Of a stretch of DNA of 64,000 bases, positions 21,097-62,039 are shown piece after piece. Source of the stretch: Symbiodinium natans (lineage: Eukaryota; Sar; Dinophyceae; Suessiales; Symbiodiniaceae); the NCBI GenBank assembly GCA_905221605.1, contig CAJNDS010002762.1, positions 22,501 through 86,500 on the forward strand, given 5' to 3'. The notes beneath the pieces were generated by a model. The model saw nothing but the letters and a program-made list of their open reading frames with translations, did no database searches and was not told the DNA's origin. The position numbers and the translations under genes were made by a program. Each line of letters opens with the position of its first letter. The stretch's first letter is position 1.

Positions 21097-24000
21097 GCGG
21101 CTGCGGAGCGCGCAGCCCTGGCAGCGACCGAGCTTCGGGAGGAGAACTCAGGGTTTAGGGTTTAGGGTTTACGGTTTAAATGGCTTCGGCAAGGCTTCCG
21201 CATTCGGGGTATTGAGGGCTTTGCGGAGTTGTTTCGTGCCGTACATCGTTGGGGTTCCGCCTATTCGCATGCTGCTTTAATGGACATCGTCTCCACGTTA
21301 GAAGTGCAACCCATGAGGGACTGTGCCGTTGTGGCAGATGTCCAATCTGGCACAAGGCCGGTCTAAGGCAAACGACCAGCGAACAGCAAGAACACCGCGA
21401 CCATAATCCACATAAAAGGCGCCATGATGCGGAGACTTAAGGAGTGCTTGACTCATGGACGTGCCTGGATGAAATACAAACAAAGCAGCAAAGCAGCATT
21501 CTACCACAGCAGCCCATGCGTGTGCACTTAGCAGCGCCCTCTCTAGAGACCAACACATGCCCCCCGAACTCTTTGGTCCTCTGCTTGCTGCCCAGCTCCA
21601 TGTCACTGTGCGCGCGCGTGCGCGTGCGTGTGCGCGTGAGCGTGCGTGTTCCAATAGCATCGTTCGTCCCGTGTTCCTTGCGGGCGCAACGACCCGACTC
21701 ACCCCCGTGCCCAGTAGAGATGCGGGTGCAGCCCCATGTTTCGAAGATCGAAACAAAGACCTGGAAAGTTTTTTTGATACGCTGCGAGCCTTTTCGTACC
21801 AGTCTTCTGTAGTCTTCTGTGATCGAGGGCCTCGGCTCCCAAGCATCCTATTCCCGAAGCCAATGAAAGGAGATCTCCAGCATTCACACCAGCTACGCGC
21901 GGCGGCTGCAGGCCTTTCGGCTAGCAGTTACCGGTTAGTGTGAATGCTGTACTACCCCAAAAATCGAAAGCCTGAGCCCGGACCATCTCTGAACCCTCAA
22001 AGCAATGTACGAGACCCCAATCCTGCGCAAAGCCACTTTCAAAGCCACTCAAGGCCTGTGTGGGCTTTGTTGGGCTTCCGACTAAGCCTTGAACGCATCT
22101 ACAACCCCCCCCCTCCCCAGACAAACAAACCCGAAGAACTCGAAGCGTTAGACCTCGCAGGGGCACGTATCATCCCTAAACCCTAAACCCTAAACCCTAA
22201 ACCCTAAACCCTAAACCCTAAACCCTAAACCCTAAACCCTAAACCATGAGTCGAGCAAGTCAGAGCGGAGGCCCTGCGAGCCGAGTGTGGTGGTCAGCGC
22301 CGCGCCGCCGAGGCTGTGGAGGTGGCGCCCATATGGGTGAAGTTGGCATATCGGGGTGTGAGCAAATAGGGGTTTAGGGTTTAGGGTTTAGGTTTTTTTG
22401 GGGGGTTCCCTTCAAGGGGATTCGATTCTATTTGGGGATACAAAAGGGGTTTCCCTGTATTTTGGGAAATACCCATATGGACCGGTATGGACTGGTCTAG
22501 ATGGGTTCTTCGGTGAGTTTTGGGTTTGCAAGGTCTTGAACTGAAGGATAGCTTTCGGAATTCAGATCGTTTCGTTTTGACGATGTGGTGGCCTCACTGT
22601 GCTCGGGAAGAAGCGCCCAGAAGTGAAGCACCGCACGCAAAGCTTCAAGAAGCCCAAATCCCAGAAGTCACACGCTGCAGCCTCTTTGGGCATCTCCCAA
22701 AATTAGGGGCACCCCTAAAACTACCCCGAAATTGCATAATCCTTAGTACAGGAACCCCCAAAAATGGGCCAACCCCCCCCCCTCCCTAAACCCTAAACCC
22801 TAAACCCTAAACCCTAAACCCTAAACCCCCATTTGGCTCGATTCCGGGGTCCTTTGAGAAGGACGAGCTGCGGCAGCTCTGCGCGCAGGAGGCGGCCACG
22901 GCCAAGTCTGCTCAGGCGGGGGGGGGGGGGGGGGGGCGGTTTAGGGTTTAGGGTTTAGGGTTTAGGGTGGGTACACTCTTTCTTAGAAGGGAATCCGACT
23001 ATTTGGGGGGTTTGTTTTAAAGGGTCCCTGATGTTTGTTTACGAAATAAGGGAGCCCCTTGAATAAACCCCCCAAGTAGTAGGATTCCCTTAGAATAAGG
23101 AGCCCAATAAGGCACCCCTAATATCGTAAACCCCGAAATGGTTCCTGCACTCGACACTTGGGCTGAAATATCAGCCCTTGGGGCCTACAAACCTGGAAAC
23201 TTCCGGAAACCCTACATGAGCGTTGCTAAAGGTCCGTGTGGGAAGTTTAGGGTTTAGGCGTGACCCGCACAACATGAAGAGATGCCGCCGCCAAAGATCG
23301 ACCGCCCGTCCGAAATCCGAGGCTTAAAGCAACTTACAATCCAAGCTCGGGTTGCGCTGATCCGCAAATAAGTACGAGGTCCTCGGGGCAGGTTGTTCTT
23401 GCGAACGATCCGCGAAAGTCACGCATAAGTCAAGGTGGCCATTCCCCGGACTGTGCTCCTCTTAGACGTTCCAATACAGGGTTCAGGTTCAGGGTCTCGT
23501 CATCCTGTACATTTCTGGACGCTTGTTAGGGCTTTGGGCTTCGGATTGGTTAGCCTCGAAAGCTCGAAAGTTGGGTTGGTAACAGAAACTAACAGAAACC
23601 CGCAACACGATGCGTGAAAGTTCCATGAACGGATTTGTCCTCGAAGGATGAAGGCATCAAGATCAACGCTCACATCGGAATCCTTCCACGCCCGAAGCAG
23701 CATGGATACCGACGCCGCATGAATCCTGCACGGTCTTCCCTAACCCCCAGGCCCTCAATCCCAACTGCAATATACTCGTTGCCTGTCCTCCGATGTCTCA
23801 AATTCAGCACAATGAGCGCATGTCAACGCTTCGGAAGCCCTTGATTGCAGGGGGAGCTTCGGCAGCTCTTCGGCGAGGAACTTGCTGCAGCCCGGGTTGC
23901 GCAGGCCAAGAGTTGGGGTTTGAGCTGTGGGGCTACAGGGTTTGGGGTTTGGGGTTTAGGGTCTAGGCTTTGCCTAGGCCACTTTAAAAGAAAGATCCCC

Positions 24001-25691
24001 TGATAAGAAGCAGCCCCTTGTCACGAAAGCGCGCTCCATCGAAGCTTTCAAGCGTCGATTTGATTCACAACTTACGAAAGCCTGGGTGGAAAATTGAAAA
24101 CGACCCCCTTCAGGCCAAATATATCGGGGCTTTAACGGGAGGGGACGATCGAAAGAGTTTTGTTGAGATTGCTGTTTTTGGATAGGTGCTCTTCTTGTGC
24201 ACAGGGCCCTTTCAAAGTCCGAGTTTGGAAGCAATATGTTTGGGGCCCAGCGTGAGAAAGATGAAAGAATGGGATCCTGAAGGTCGCGCCCAAGGCTTCT
24301 TTGAGGCTTCAGAGTCAAGGTTCGGTGTTTCGACGCCATAAACATACAACCCCAACCCAGGAGGAGTCCTGGCCATCCTAAGCCCCGTGAGCTCCACTCC
24401 CGGCATGGAAGACCCACGGAGGCCGCACTCCAGGAGGCGGTGGAGGCCGCCGCCGCTGGCGAGGCGGCGGAGGCGGCATCAGCATACGGCATGGTATGTA
24501 TTCTGGCATGTATTCTGGCATGTATACTCTTATGTATTCTGGGTATGTCTTGTCTGAATGCTCTGAGCATTCAGTCACAAAACTGCAGCTCAAGGTCTAG
24601 AAGATTTTGGGTTTTGGTGTAGCTCATAAAGACTAACATGATTAGAATCCCTGCATCGACCAAGCCTACCGTGATTACGCGGCCAATAAGGGGAACAGAT
24701 GGGATGTGATGGTTCGCCAATCCCCTTTCACGTACTTAAGCGTGTAGAAGGAGGCCAATTCTGATGTCGACCAGAGATCTCAATCTCAGGCTGCAACTCT
24801 TACAAGTCGAAGATAGTCAAAGTGTCTTCTGCCTTGCGGCCTATACCCCGACCGCGGGAGGCTGTTCAAAAACCAGGCGTAATCGGTGTAAGGTCTGCGC
24901 TTTCCAGCATCAACTCACGCGCGTTGATGTAGAACTGTCGCGGTCTGGGCCCGAAATGACGTTGCTGTATTAAGATATGACCAACTGAGCCTACTGAAGT
25001 AGGTACGCACCTCTCAGCTGTCGCGCAAGGCATCACTGGCCAAGGCAGCTGCGTGTGAGGCATGGACTGTCGAATTTTCTCCACCCCAAAAGCCTTATAC
25101 AGCGGCTTACGACATACTGTTTCGGGCGCCCTCCAACGTTCCAAGTGCAAAGCTCTGCAATGACTCTCTATGACGTTATTTGAGACGCAAACCCTTTTTG
25201 TGAGCCCAGTCAGTCCGAATCCCGCCCACTGAGCTCTGCTCTCTGTTTCTTTAACATTCTCAACCCTAAACCCTAAACCCTAAACCCTAAACCCTAAACC
25301 CTAAACCCTAAACCCTAAACCCTAGACCCTAAACCGTAACACCTGCGACTGCCAGCCTTCGACGTGCGTTTTTGTGCATTCAGTTGAGTCGCACTTAAGA
25401 CTTGGGTCCGTATAGGGCTTCTGAAAACGGAGGAACGCGCTGCTGTTGCGGAGTGCCGGACATCGGTCCAGGAAGAGGTGCGAAAAAATTGAGAGTTGAG
25501 TTGCGACTTTGTAGAGCGCTTGGGAACTGTGTGTGTGTGTGTGTTGGTGTGGTAGTGGGTGGGGGTGGCAGGGGTGTGAGTGGGGGCGTGGGTGTGGGTG
25601 TGGGTGGGGAAAGGTCGCTGCTCAGCTGCGTGGCCTGCTGCACGCTGCGTGTGCGGACCTGGCGGGCGACAGCACGGCGCTGCGCAGCCAG
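21097..25691 (+). CDS. Gene B, middle part: Ala/Glu-rich coiled-coil micro-exons
   Basis: Proposed exons, all phase 0: 21,097 to about 21,141 (AAAERAALAATELREE), 22,256-22,321 (QVRAEALRAECGGQRRAAEA, then VE; GT donor), 22,859-22,915 (KDELRQLCAQEAATAKSAQ, GC donor), 23,851-23,904 (GELRQLFGEELAAARVAQ, GC donor), 24,422-24,475 (AALQEAVEAAAAGEAAEA, GC donor), 25,433-25,477 (ERAAVAECRTSVQEE, GT donor), 25,614 to about 25,691 (VAAQLRGLLHAACADLAGDS, then TALRSQ). The peptides at 22,859 and 23,851 resemble each other (ELRQL...AQ), suggesting an internal repeat of about 18 residues with exon and repeat lengths in register. No catalytic motif is seen. Confidence 0.55.
21150..21178 (+). repeat. Interstitial telomere block (TTTAGGG)
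   Basis: Four units directly after a gene B exon. Confidence 0.95.
22172..22245 (-). repeat. Interstitial telomere block (CCCTAAA)
   Basis: Ten perfect units ending 10 bases before the next gene B exon, in the same intron as the TTTAGGG block at 21,150. Confidence 0.97.
22371..22392 (+). repeat. Interstitial telomere block (TTTAGGG)
   Basis: Three units about 50 bases after the donor at 22,322. Confidence 0.9.
22785..22830 (-). repeat. Interstitial telomere block (CCCTAAA)
   Basis: Six units ending 28 bases before the acceptor at 22,858. Confidence 0.95.
22918..22968 (+). repeat. Poly-G run followed by telomere block
   Basis: About 18 G residues then TTTAGGG repeats, directly downstream of the gene B exon at 22,859-22,915. 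Confidence 0.93.
22976..23131. mobile_element. M2 elements, copies 7 and 8 (one partial, one full)
   Basis: The full copy 23,037-23,131 has inverted ends GTTTACGAAATAAGGGAGCC and GGCACCCCTAATATCGTAAAC. Its core is CCCCCAAGTAGTAGGATTCC. A partial copy in the other orientation (GGGAATCCGACTATTTGGGG) lies directly before it, so the two are head to head. Confidence 0.8.
23912..23965 (+). repeat. Degenerate telomere block
   Basis: TTTGGGG and TTTAGGG units just after the exon at 23,851-23,904. Confidence 0.7.
25261..25336 (-). repeat. Interstitial telomere block (CCCTAAA)
   Basis: Ten near-perfect units in the intron before the exon at 25,433. Confidence 0.97.
25528..25610. repeat. GT-rich microsatellite filling a short intron
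   Basis: GT, GGGTGT and GTGGG repeats make up most of the proposed intron 25,478-25,613. Confidence 0.85.
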
Positions 25692-26483
25692 TCCCTGAGT
25701 CTATTCTAAGGGGTCATTGTTGAAAATCACTTTACATTGTTATGAGTACTTAAACCCAATAAGGAACAAAAATGATCAGGTTGAACAAAACCCCGACAAT
25801 GCTGCAGTTAGTGTCTAGGTCTCTTCTTGGGCCTTGCTTTGGGCCTTGCTGGACTGTGCTCTTTCAGTTTATTTTAAGTCGCTCGAATTTTGTGCTTGTA
25901 ATGCTTTGCCAAAAGGGCTGAGAACTTAGAACGCTCCTTCTCGCGGGCTTCGCATCTTCTTAGTAACTCTGCACTGAGATTTGTGCGGCTGTACAGATCT
26001 ATGTCTTCAAGGTCAGAGGTTGAGGCTGAGCCTTGAGGGATCGAAGGGAAATCTACGGCCTGCTGTTGTGGAGGCTACTGTTTCGATCTGGCTCAGGCTT
26101 CTAGGGGGCCTAAGGGACACTCAAGATGCAGACTGACTCAGAGTGCACTCTCGGGTATCAGTATCAGATATTCAAGCTCGCCCCCGCAACCTTAAAGTCT
26201 GGGCTTCGACTGGTATAAGCCTAAATAAAAATGCCTGACTGGGCTCCTCTAAGCCTAGAGAGACGCCGAGTGGGCAAGGGTGCTGTGGGAATCGTTTTCA
26301 GCTCTTCGCGGTGGCTTTGCTTTTGAATCACCTAAACCCGAATCCAAGCCGGTCTAAGCCCATAGTGTGCGGTGAATGTGAGGCCTGCCACAGACCAGCC
26401 AGGCTGCTTCCGAGTTCGGTGTTCAGCATTGGGGGCATCTGGGTGTAGGCATTAGGATTTGAGGGGGGGGCTAAACCGTTTAA

Positions 26484-26534
26484 ACCCCTAAACCCTAAAC
26501 CCTAAACCCTAAACCCTAAACCCTAAACCCTAAG
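26484..26534 (-). repeat. Interstitial telomere block (CCCTAAA)
   Basis: Seven units in a gene B intron. Confidence 0.95.
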
Positions 26535-26905
26535 CCCACACAACAGGCGTAGGTTGGGGCGCGAAGTGGTGACCATCTAGCGGCCACATGGTTGGACTCC
26601 GGAGTTCCCAGAGGATGAAACAAGGTCCACTCGCGCGTGCAGGGAAAAGATAGTTCGCACCTTGACGGTTTTTTTTTTGTTTTGAGGTCTTTTGTTCTTA
26701 TTCGTGGCGATATTTTCTGACCTCTACGTCTGTTTTTACTGCAACTTAGCTAGCTTTTCTGGTCTTCATGGGAATACTATTGAACTCCATGCTATTCTCT
26801 ACTATTCTATCTGTACACTCTTCGGTCCCACTCGATACCGGAGCTGCGCTCGCAAAACACCCCCCCCCCCCAAAAAAAAAAAAAAAAAAAAGAACGAATA
26901 ACCAG

Positions 26906-29900
26906 ACTCAAACCTTGATGGCTTCAAGGAGCTGCTGTTGGACCTGACCGGCGCCCTGCGCGACGGCATCTGCACGGATCCCGGCTTGAGGGGGCTTGGG
27001 GTTGAGGGTTGAGGGTTTAGGGGGGGGCATGCAGGGCTTGCGATGGGCTTGGGGATTGGAAAGTTGCTCAATCAAAGGTTGTCATAGTCGCGAACCAAGG
27101 TGGCACCTTGTGGCACCTCACAGGGATGCCCATCTGTAGCTGGAAGAACTGCGACGGTGATTCCTCAGCTTGCATGTGAAATGCAATGGTTCGAGGCAAC
27201 GAGGTCCAAACGAACCCTTGTGGGGCGCTGAGTGCACGCAGTCTTTCTCGAAGTTCTGGGTTGATGCCTGGTGCTTGGCGAATGATTCGCACGGTTTCTC
27301 CATTCAGATGCAGGGGTCAAGAGCAGAGCTTGGAGACTCCACAAGATATGAAGGAAGCAGAGGCATGAAGTGCGAATCTTGAGGGCCAGAACTCGGCTTT
27401 CACCTGCTTGAAAGCGAGAGTAGTTGATCGATGTAGGCACTGTCGGTCTGAAGCAGTTCGAGTGCGGGCGCTTCATGTGAAGAAGCTGGGTGATGTAGGG
27501 CACTGCGCCACAGGGCCATCGAAGCAGAGGAGGGTAGGAAGTTTTGTCCCACACCCTATGCTGAGCTGCGGGCTCTTTTGTTCCTTCGTTGAGGCAGCAG
27601 CCTACGGCGAAGCCTTTGCAGGTGCGAGTAATATAGGGGCCTAGCCATAACTTATGGCTAGGCCCCTATATTACTTTAAGGGAACACCATGAGCAATTAT
27701 TGCCACCCCTATTAGTATTGTGGCACTTCGATGATCCGTTGGGTTTTGATTTGAGGGTTTGGGCTTCGGACTAGATCTGATGTTAAGTTTGTAGGACGTA
27801 ATTACAGTGCAGTGACTTGCCTTTCTGCGAGATGTTGTGATATGTAGGTTCCGGTTTCGGAACCCTCAGCCCGAAATGGCTAACGCAAGTCTCACCGTCC
27901 TAACGTCCTAACTCCGCTCGACTCTATGGCTCCCTACTAAATCCAGACTTACACACGAGAACCCCAACAACCTCTACACCGAACCTGAACCCCCGCACGG
28001 CCCTTGCTAAGGCCGAGCCCGCTCAGAGCTGATTACAATAGTAGTAGTCCGCCCAAACCGTCAAATTCTGACAGGGATTTGCGCCAAGAGCTCCGAGACC
28101 AGGTTCGAAGTACAACCGGCTCCACTTGAGAAGCTTCGAGTTCTGTTTTGCGCACGCCCGTACAAGGTCCGGCAGTCAGGCGCGCGCGCGCGCGCGCGCG
28201 CGCGCGCTCGTGCGGAAGCGCCCGCGAGCGAGCGAGCAAGAGTGTGCGCGCCTGCGTGTGCATGTGGTGTCTCTCTCTGTCTCTCCGTGTCTCTGTCTCT
28301 CTGTCTCTCTGTGTCTCTGTGTCTCTGTGTCTCTTTGCGTTCAACGGCCCCGTGAAATTACTCCAAGGCATGGTCCCCTTCTGTAAGAAAAGCGTGGTTG
28401 TGTAATCACAGCAGTTTGGGGCCCACATCTCCTGTAAAAGTCGCAGGCTTCAAAAGCACATGCTTTCTCACTGCCACGACATGCCAGACGCATTGGCGAG
28501 TGCACGTGAAACCCACTTGTGGCCTTCTGTCGCAAGAGCCATGAGAGACATCGGGACCTAAGACCTCTCGACGTCGCCAGGTGAGAGCTTAAGCTCCAGC
28601 CGCTTGTCACGGCGTGAGGCCGGGGCAAAGGTCAGCATTTTTCGAAGTGTTGGGGGTACACATTTTGGGCCCCGGATCGTAGCATGAGGTTCAGGAGCAG
28701 TTTTTTGCCGATTTGCACGCTCCTTCGCTCAAGTCGTTGAGCCTGAAGCTTCGCCATGCCCGGAATTCACGGTCCCCAAGACCGAAAACCTCTGAAGTCT
28801 CTTAAGTGTCGACAAAAAGGCCTCTTCCGGTTGCAGCACAGCAGGATCCAGGAGCGATCGAAGGCGGGAATGCGAACCGAATACTCACGTTCCCTTAAGA
28901 GTTTCTGGGGATTGGAGTCGCCTTGCGGTGTGCAAGCTTCAGGGGTTTCTTGGGCAAGAAAGAGAAAATATACTTCCCTTACGTAAGTTACAGAAAGCTC
29001 CGGCTACTTGCGAAGCGATCCCTGAATGTGATGCCCGAGCTTTACAAACCCTCAACAAGCCCTCTACTTTGCAAACGCACACAGACGGCTTCAGCAACCC
29101 CTCGTCTGGGAGTGTCTACACAGGATGCTTGATGCATCTGTATGACATGGGTTTCGAACTGCCGCTAACACCCAAAAGGCAAAATCTGAAATGCCCTGAA
29201 CCTTCACTTTCAGGCTTGCTGGAGTGCTGAATATGTTACGAAAGGTCACTACCAGCCCTTCAGGGTGCTTCAGCAGCAAGCCCTAAACCCTAAACCCTCA
29301 ACCTACGTGCCCCCTTCTGGCTAGGCCTGCGTGTCGTGCCACCTCACCCAAGAGCGCGGCGAAGCAGGACTTGCTACGGATAAAAATCGGGTTCAGAGCT
29401 TGTTTCGGAAGTTCGGAAGACTTGTATTTTACTTCGAGTAGCCCCAGGCAGCTACTGGTACCTGATGCTGGGTTTTCGGACGGGTAGTAAGATACTTCAC
29501 TCTCCGCACAGTGCTTTGGGGGTGGGTTTAGGGATACTGGTGGGACTCGGGACTCTTTGAGAGCACTCCAGGGATCTCTCTTGGTTTGGGCCACTGGATT
29601 CTGTGCGGGCTCCTCGGGCATGCTTCAGGGATACCAGGCCCAACTTCAGGGATGCTCATCGGGCTCTCTGCCGGGCTTCTCTGGAAAATGGGCGCTCCAG
29701 GAGACTCCACAAGTACTGTTGGCAGCTTCGCTGGGGGGCACTCCACTGATACTGCCAGGGACCAGGCCCAGGAGACCGGGCGGACACCGGGCAAAGAGGC
29801 GAGGAGGAGGAGGAGGAGGAGGAGGAGGAGGAGGAGGAGGAGGGGGAGGAGGAAGAGGAGGAGCATGATTTGACTTAACATCTAACAGCCTCAGCGACTC

Positions 29901-31107
29901 TGGGGATTGAGGGTATAGTTGTGGTCGTGGTCGAGGGAAAAGCGCTGGAACCAGCTACTCGAAGACACTCCTTCTGGTGCCATGGTCTTTGGAGCTGCTT
30001 CAGGTTGACAGACTGTTACCCCCACCTTGGTGGCAGGCACGAAGTGGTTCACTTCATTCCCCTTCCGCCCGATTCAATGGTACGAGACTGTGAGATGATA
30101 AGCAAATAGGAAACTATACTTGCCAAGTGTCATCCAGTGCAGCTGATGCTTCACCCGGAAACACAATTCTCGACCAAAGTCCTGATGCTGCACCTCTCGC
30201 TGCCCACTAATCGCACCCTCCCCCAAACAAGGGCGCTTTGGCTGCAGGAGGCGATGGACCTTTCCCACTCTCTCTCCCTGTTTCTCTCTTGCGCGTGCTC
30301 TCGCCTCTCCCCTTTTGCAGCATTGGTTGTGCCATGCCGCGGATTTAGGCAAGCATTGAAAGGCAGAGCCGAAACCAAGCGGGCCTTGGACTCTCAAGCT
30401 TTTGTCCGTGCATCTAAACCCCCGTCTTGCTCTTGTACTTGTAGCTCTCGTAACTTGTAACATTGTAACCAGGTTTCCCTCTTGAAAGGAGCTCTCGAAG
30501 CGTGGTGCCGCGTTGATGGCTGCATTCGCCCTCGTGGAGGGCGACGAGGCCGGAGCTAGGGGGCAAGACGGGCAAGATGATAATTGCTTCGTAGTCGCAG
30601 TCCTTACCATGCTCTAGCAGCAATGAAGGCAGCCTTCTTTGATCCATGCGCACATCTGGGCTTTCGTCTTAGAGGTGGAGCCTTGGGAGGCTTGGGCGGC
30701 TTGTGGTGACCTTGGCTCCAAGAGAAGCAGAGAAGCTTAGCACAGCTGGGGAAGCTACAAAGCTGTGGTGGACTAAAGGATGCCGAGTTTCAGGTTGCAT
30801 TCCAGCTTCTTTACACATCTTCAGGCCCCTGCACTGCCTACATTCCCGAAACTTGATGTGGGTTGGATGATCATCAAAGTGCCACCAAAGCCTTTTAAAA
30901 GTAATATGAGCAATATGAGCAAAATTCATGATAGTTGTACCAATAATGTTAAAAACCTAACAATTATTGATAGCAATACCTCATAGTCATTCAGTTAGAG
31001 AGGCCTCGTGCCACGCCCACACGGACCCAGCCTGGGAAAGCCCCCGGAGAGCCTCGGAGGCTGGCTTGGCTGGCTTCTCCCCCATTCCGATGGCCGGCGG
31101 CAAGTGA
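26906..31107 (+). CDS. Gene B, 3' part with stop codon
   Basis: Proposed exons: 26,906 or 26,929 to about 26,973 (SNLDGFKELLLDLTGALRDG), possibly 27,594-27,623 (AAAYGEAFAG, GC donor, weak), 28,689-28,757 (VQEQFFADLHAPSLKSLSLK, then LRH; GC donor), 30,489-30,548 (ELSKRGAALMAAFALVEGDE, acceptor CTTGAAAG) and 31,060-31,107 (AGLAGFSPIPMAGGK and TGA). The last two join in phase 0, giving a non-coiled tail ahead of the stop. Introns of 0.5-1.9 kb separate them. If the model is right, the LHC polyprotein gene starts about 2.1 kb after this stop in the same direction. Confidence 0.45.
27627..27675. repeat. Perfect 49-base palindrome
   Basis: Arm AGTAATATAGGGGCCTAGCC plus ATAA at 27,627-27,650, one central C at 27,651, and an exact complementary arm at 27,652-27,675. 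Twenty-four of 24 bases match. It would form a hairpin with almost no loop, or a cruciform. Confidence 0.97.
28180..28207. repeat. (CG)n microsatellite
   Basis: Fourteen CG dinucleotides, followed at 28,268-28,333 by a GTCTCT-type pyrimidine-rich tract. Confidence 0.95.
29279..29299 (-). repeat. Short telomere block (CCCTAAA)
   Basis: Three units. Confidence 0.85.
29802..29863. repeat. (GGA)n microsatellite
   Basis: About twenty AGG triplets in a gene B intron. Confidence 0.95.
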
Positions 31108-31122
31108 GAAAGAGCTTGATTC

Positions 31123-31160
31123 GGTTTAGGGTTTAGGGTTTAGGGTTTAGGGTTTAGGGT
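31123..31160 (+). repeat. Interstitial telomere block (TTTAGGG)
   Basis: Five perfect units, 16 bases after the proposed gene B stop. Confidence 0.95.
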
Positions 31161-33022
31161 TATTCTCCTTCGCTGCCATAGCTGGGCCGGGTTAGGTCTT
31201 GGACCAACACCTTCGAACCTCACATTCCAGCATCGGCTGTCAGTTCATCCCCCAACAGATGCAATAGTTTTCGTGATCATTGTAGCTGAACGTCTTTCTG
31301 CCCATCGAGAAAGATTGGCGACAGTTTTTTCTCAACCATTTCAGGCTGCCATCTTTCTTCACATATGCACTTGTCGGTTTCAATAGGCTGTGTGAGCTTT
31401 AGCACTAGGGGTGCATGGTGTCGCATCCAAAGTTGATGCCCTGTACCATGCAGAGGCAGGTGGGGTGGTTCCAGGATGCCAAAAAAGCGTCGTGTGGCGT
31501 AGAGTGGCTGCTTGTAAGCTGTAAATTTGCGCCATGCAGTGTTAGCCAGAAGTCTCCAGAGCCATGTAGAGTCCTACGCCAAAGCGTTCATTTGTTGCAA
31601 TCCAGCATAATTAGTTCAGTGAAGACCAAGGACAGCAGGTCCCAAATTGGCTTGTTAGAGCTGACATCCCATCCTAGACGGGGGGATGCACAATCCGAGA
31701 CTTCCCTGAGCCCCCAGAGCCTTATGTTTTCAAGATCCCTGCTGCCAGGTTAAGGCGTAGCTGTTGCATGCTGTTGCTAAGACAGATTTACATGTTGCAC
31801 CTCAAACCGAAAAAGACGCGGTCCTTGGTGTTCTTCGTGTAGCGCGCATGCTTTCATTCAGGGCACTGGGCCTTCTATCGCTTGGCTTGGCTGGTCGTTG
31901 GCCGTGACCTTCTTCAGGGAGTGGGAGCTGGAGTGTGTGCAGTTTCAGGGAGGGTTTAGGGTCTAGGGGCTCTCCGAAACCTCTCCTCTGTGTTGACGCT
32001 GCCGCTTGGCTCGAAGCCGGGAAGCTGTGCAAGGCAAACGGGCCGGGGCACCCAGTGGACTGCAGTGACCGATTGAGTGTTTAGATCCAGGCTTCTCACC
32101 AGGGTTATGAGGGCTGTTTTCCTAAGCCAGGCTTGCTCCTGCCTAGATCTTTGAATCTGTGACCCTGCCTCATTTTGGGGGATTCTCCGGGTTGTTTTTT
32201 TTTTGTGGCTGGGGGCCTCTGAAGTCTGAAGTTGGAAAGTTTGGGCTTCTTGCAGCGGATGCATGGCAACGCAAGCATGCTTTCGATATTGCTTCGTTCT
32301 GCATTGCCGTTTCTGGCATCAAGACCAGCAATCAAGAAAAGAAGTCGCGCTGAGCCACGAATACCTCCCCAGAGGGGCCAACAGCTGAGCATTTGCGCCC
32401 TACTACTCCCCGGATCCTTCACCTCAGGGCGTTCAAGAACACGCCTTGCTTCAAGAAGACTGGAGACAGTGTGTTTAGATTCGTTATCTGTCTATGCCCC
32501 CTCCTTGGCCTCCCAACGTGCTTGCCGTAATCTTAGACCCGAATGTCAAGCAAGCCAAGTGTCACGAAGCCTTTCATCATATGCTTGTGTGCAGGAAGAA
32601 GGAACAAAGCCCGTCCTCGTCTTCGCACCAATTTTCCTCCCCCACTAGCTCTTACTTGCTTCCGCCCGGTGCTCGGAATTGCGGGTGTTCATGGGAGCTT
32701 TGATTGTGGGGTGGAAGGCCAACCCAAACCCATCGCATGTTCTTGGGATCTGTCCCCGAGATCAGGAATAAGAGATACAGACCTTAGGCGTTTCAGGATT
32801 TAAACTTACGCAGCTGAGGGCGCTTACAATGACACTCGAGTGGCGTCGAGTGGCTAGTAGAGGTGAGCTGGCCTTTTGTAGCGTGAAGCACAAGGCTGTG
32901 CCAGAATTTTGGCAATTGGGGATGCCCAATGCTGTTGAGGCGGGTGGATGGTTGCCCCATCAAATCGGATGCCCCACCCCACATGCCCAGAATGAATGGC
33001 AAGGTTGCCCTCTAAGAAGCTT

Positions 33023-33023
33023 A

Positions 33024-33077
<54 letters not shown>
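33023..33077. repeat. (TTA)n microsatellite
   Basis: About 18 ATT triplets, roughly 115 bases upstream of the LHC start codon. Confidence 0.97.
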
Positions 33078-33169
33078 TTGTCGAAGTGCTACAACTCTAG
33101 ACCCCAAGCCGTACAAACAAAACGCAAAGCAACAAGATGCACTCAGCCTCCATCCCTGAAACTGATCAA

Positions 33170-33192
33170 ATCCTCGACTCCTACCTCAGATT
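33170..33192 (+). promoter_or_regulatory. Likely spliced-leader acceptor of the LHC polyprotein mRNA
   Basis: The sequence ATCCTCGACTCCTACCTCAG ends three bases before the start codon. In dinoflagellates the leader is added at such a pyrimidine-rich AG. Confidence 0.5.

Positions 33193-62039
<28,847 letters not shown>

Larger units (their letters stand above)
31108..33192. other. Spacer upstream of the LHC polyprotein gene
   Basis: Contains a TTTAGGG block (31,123-31,160) right after the gene B stop and a (TTA)n run (33,023-33,077). No other feature I can support. A pyrimidine-rich stretch leads into the AG at 33,188-33,189, the likely trans-splice acceptor. Confidence 0.5.
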
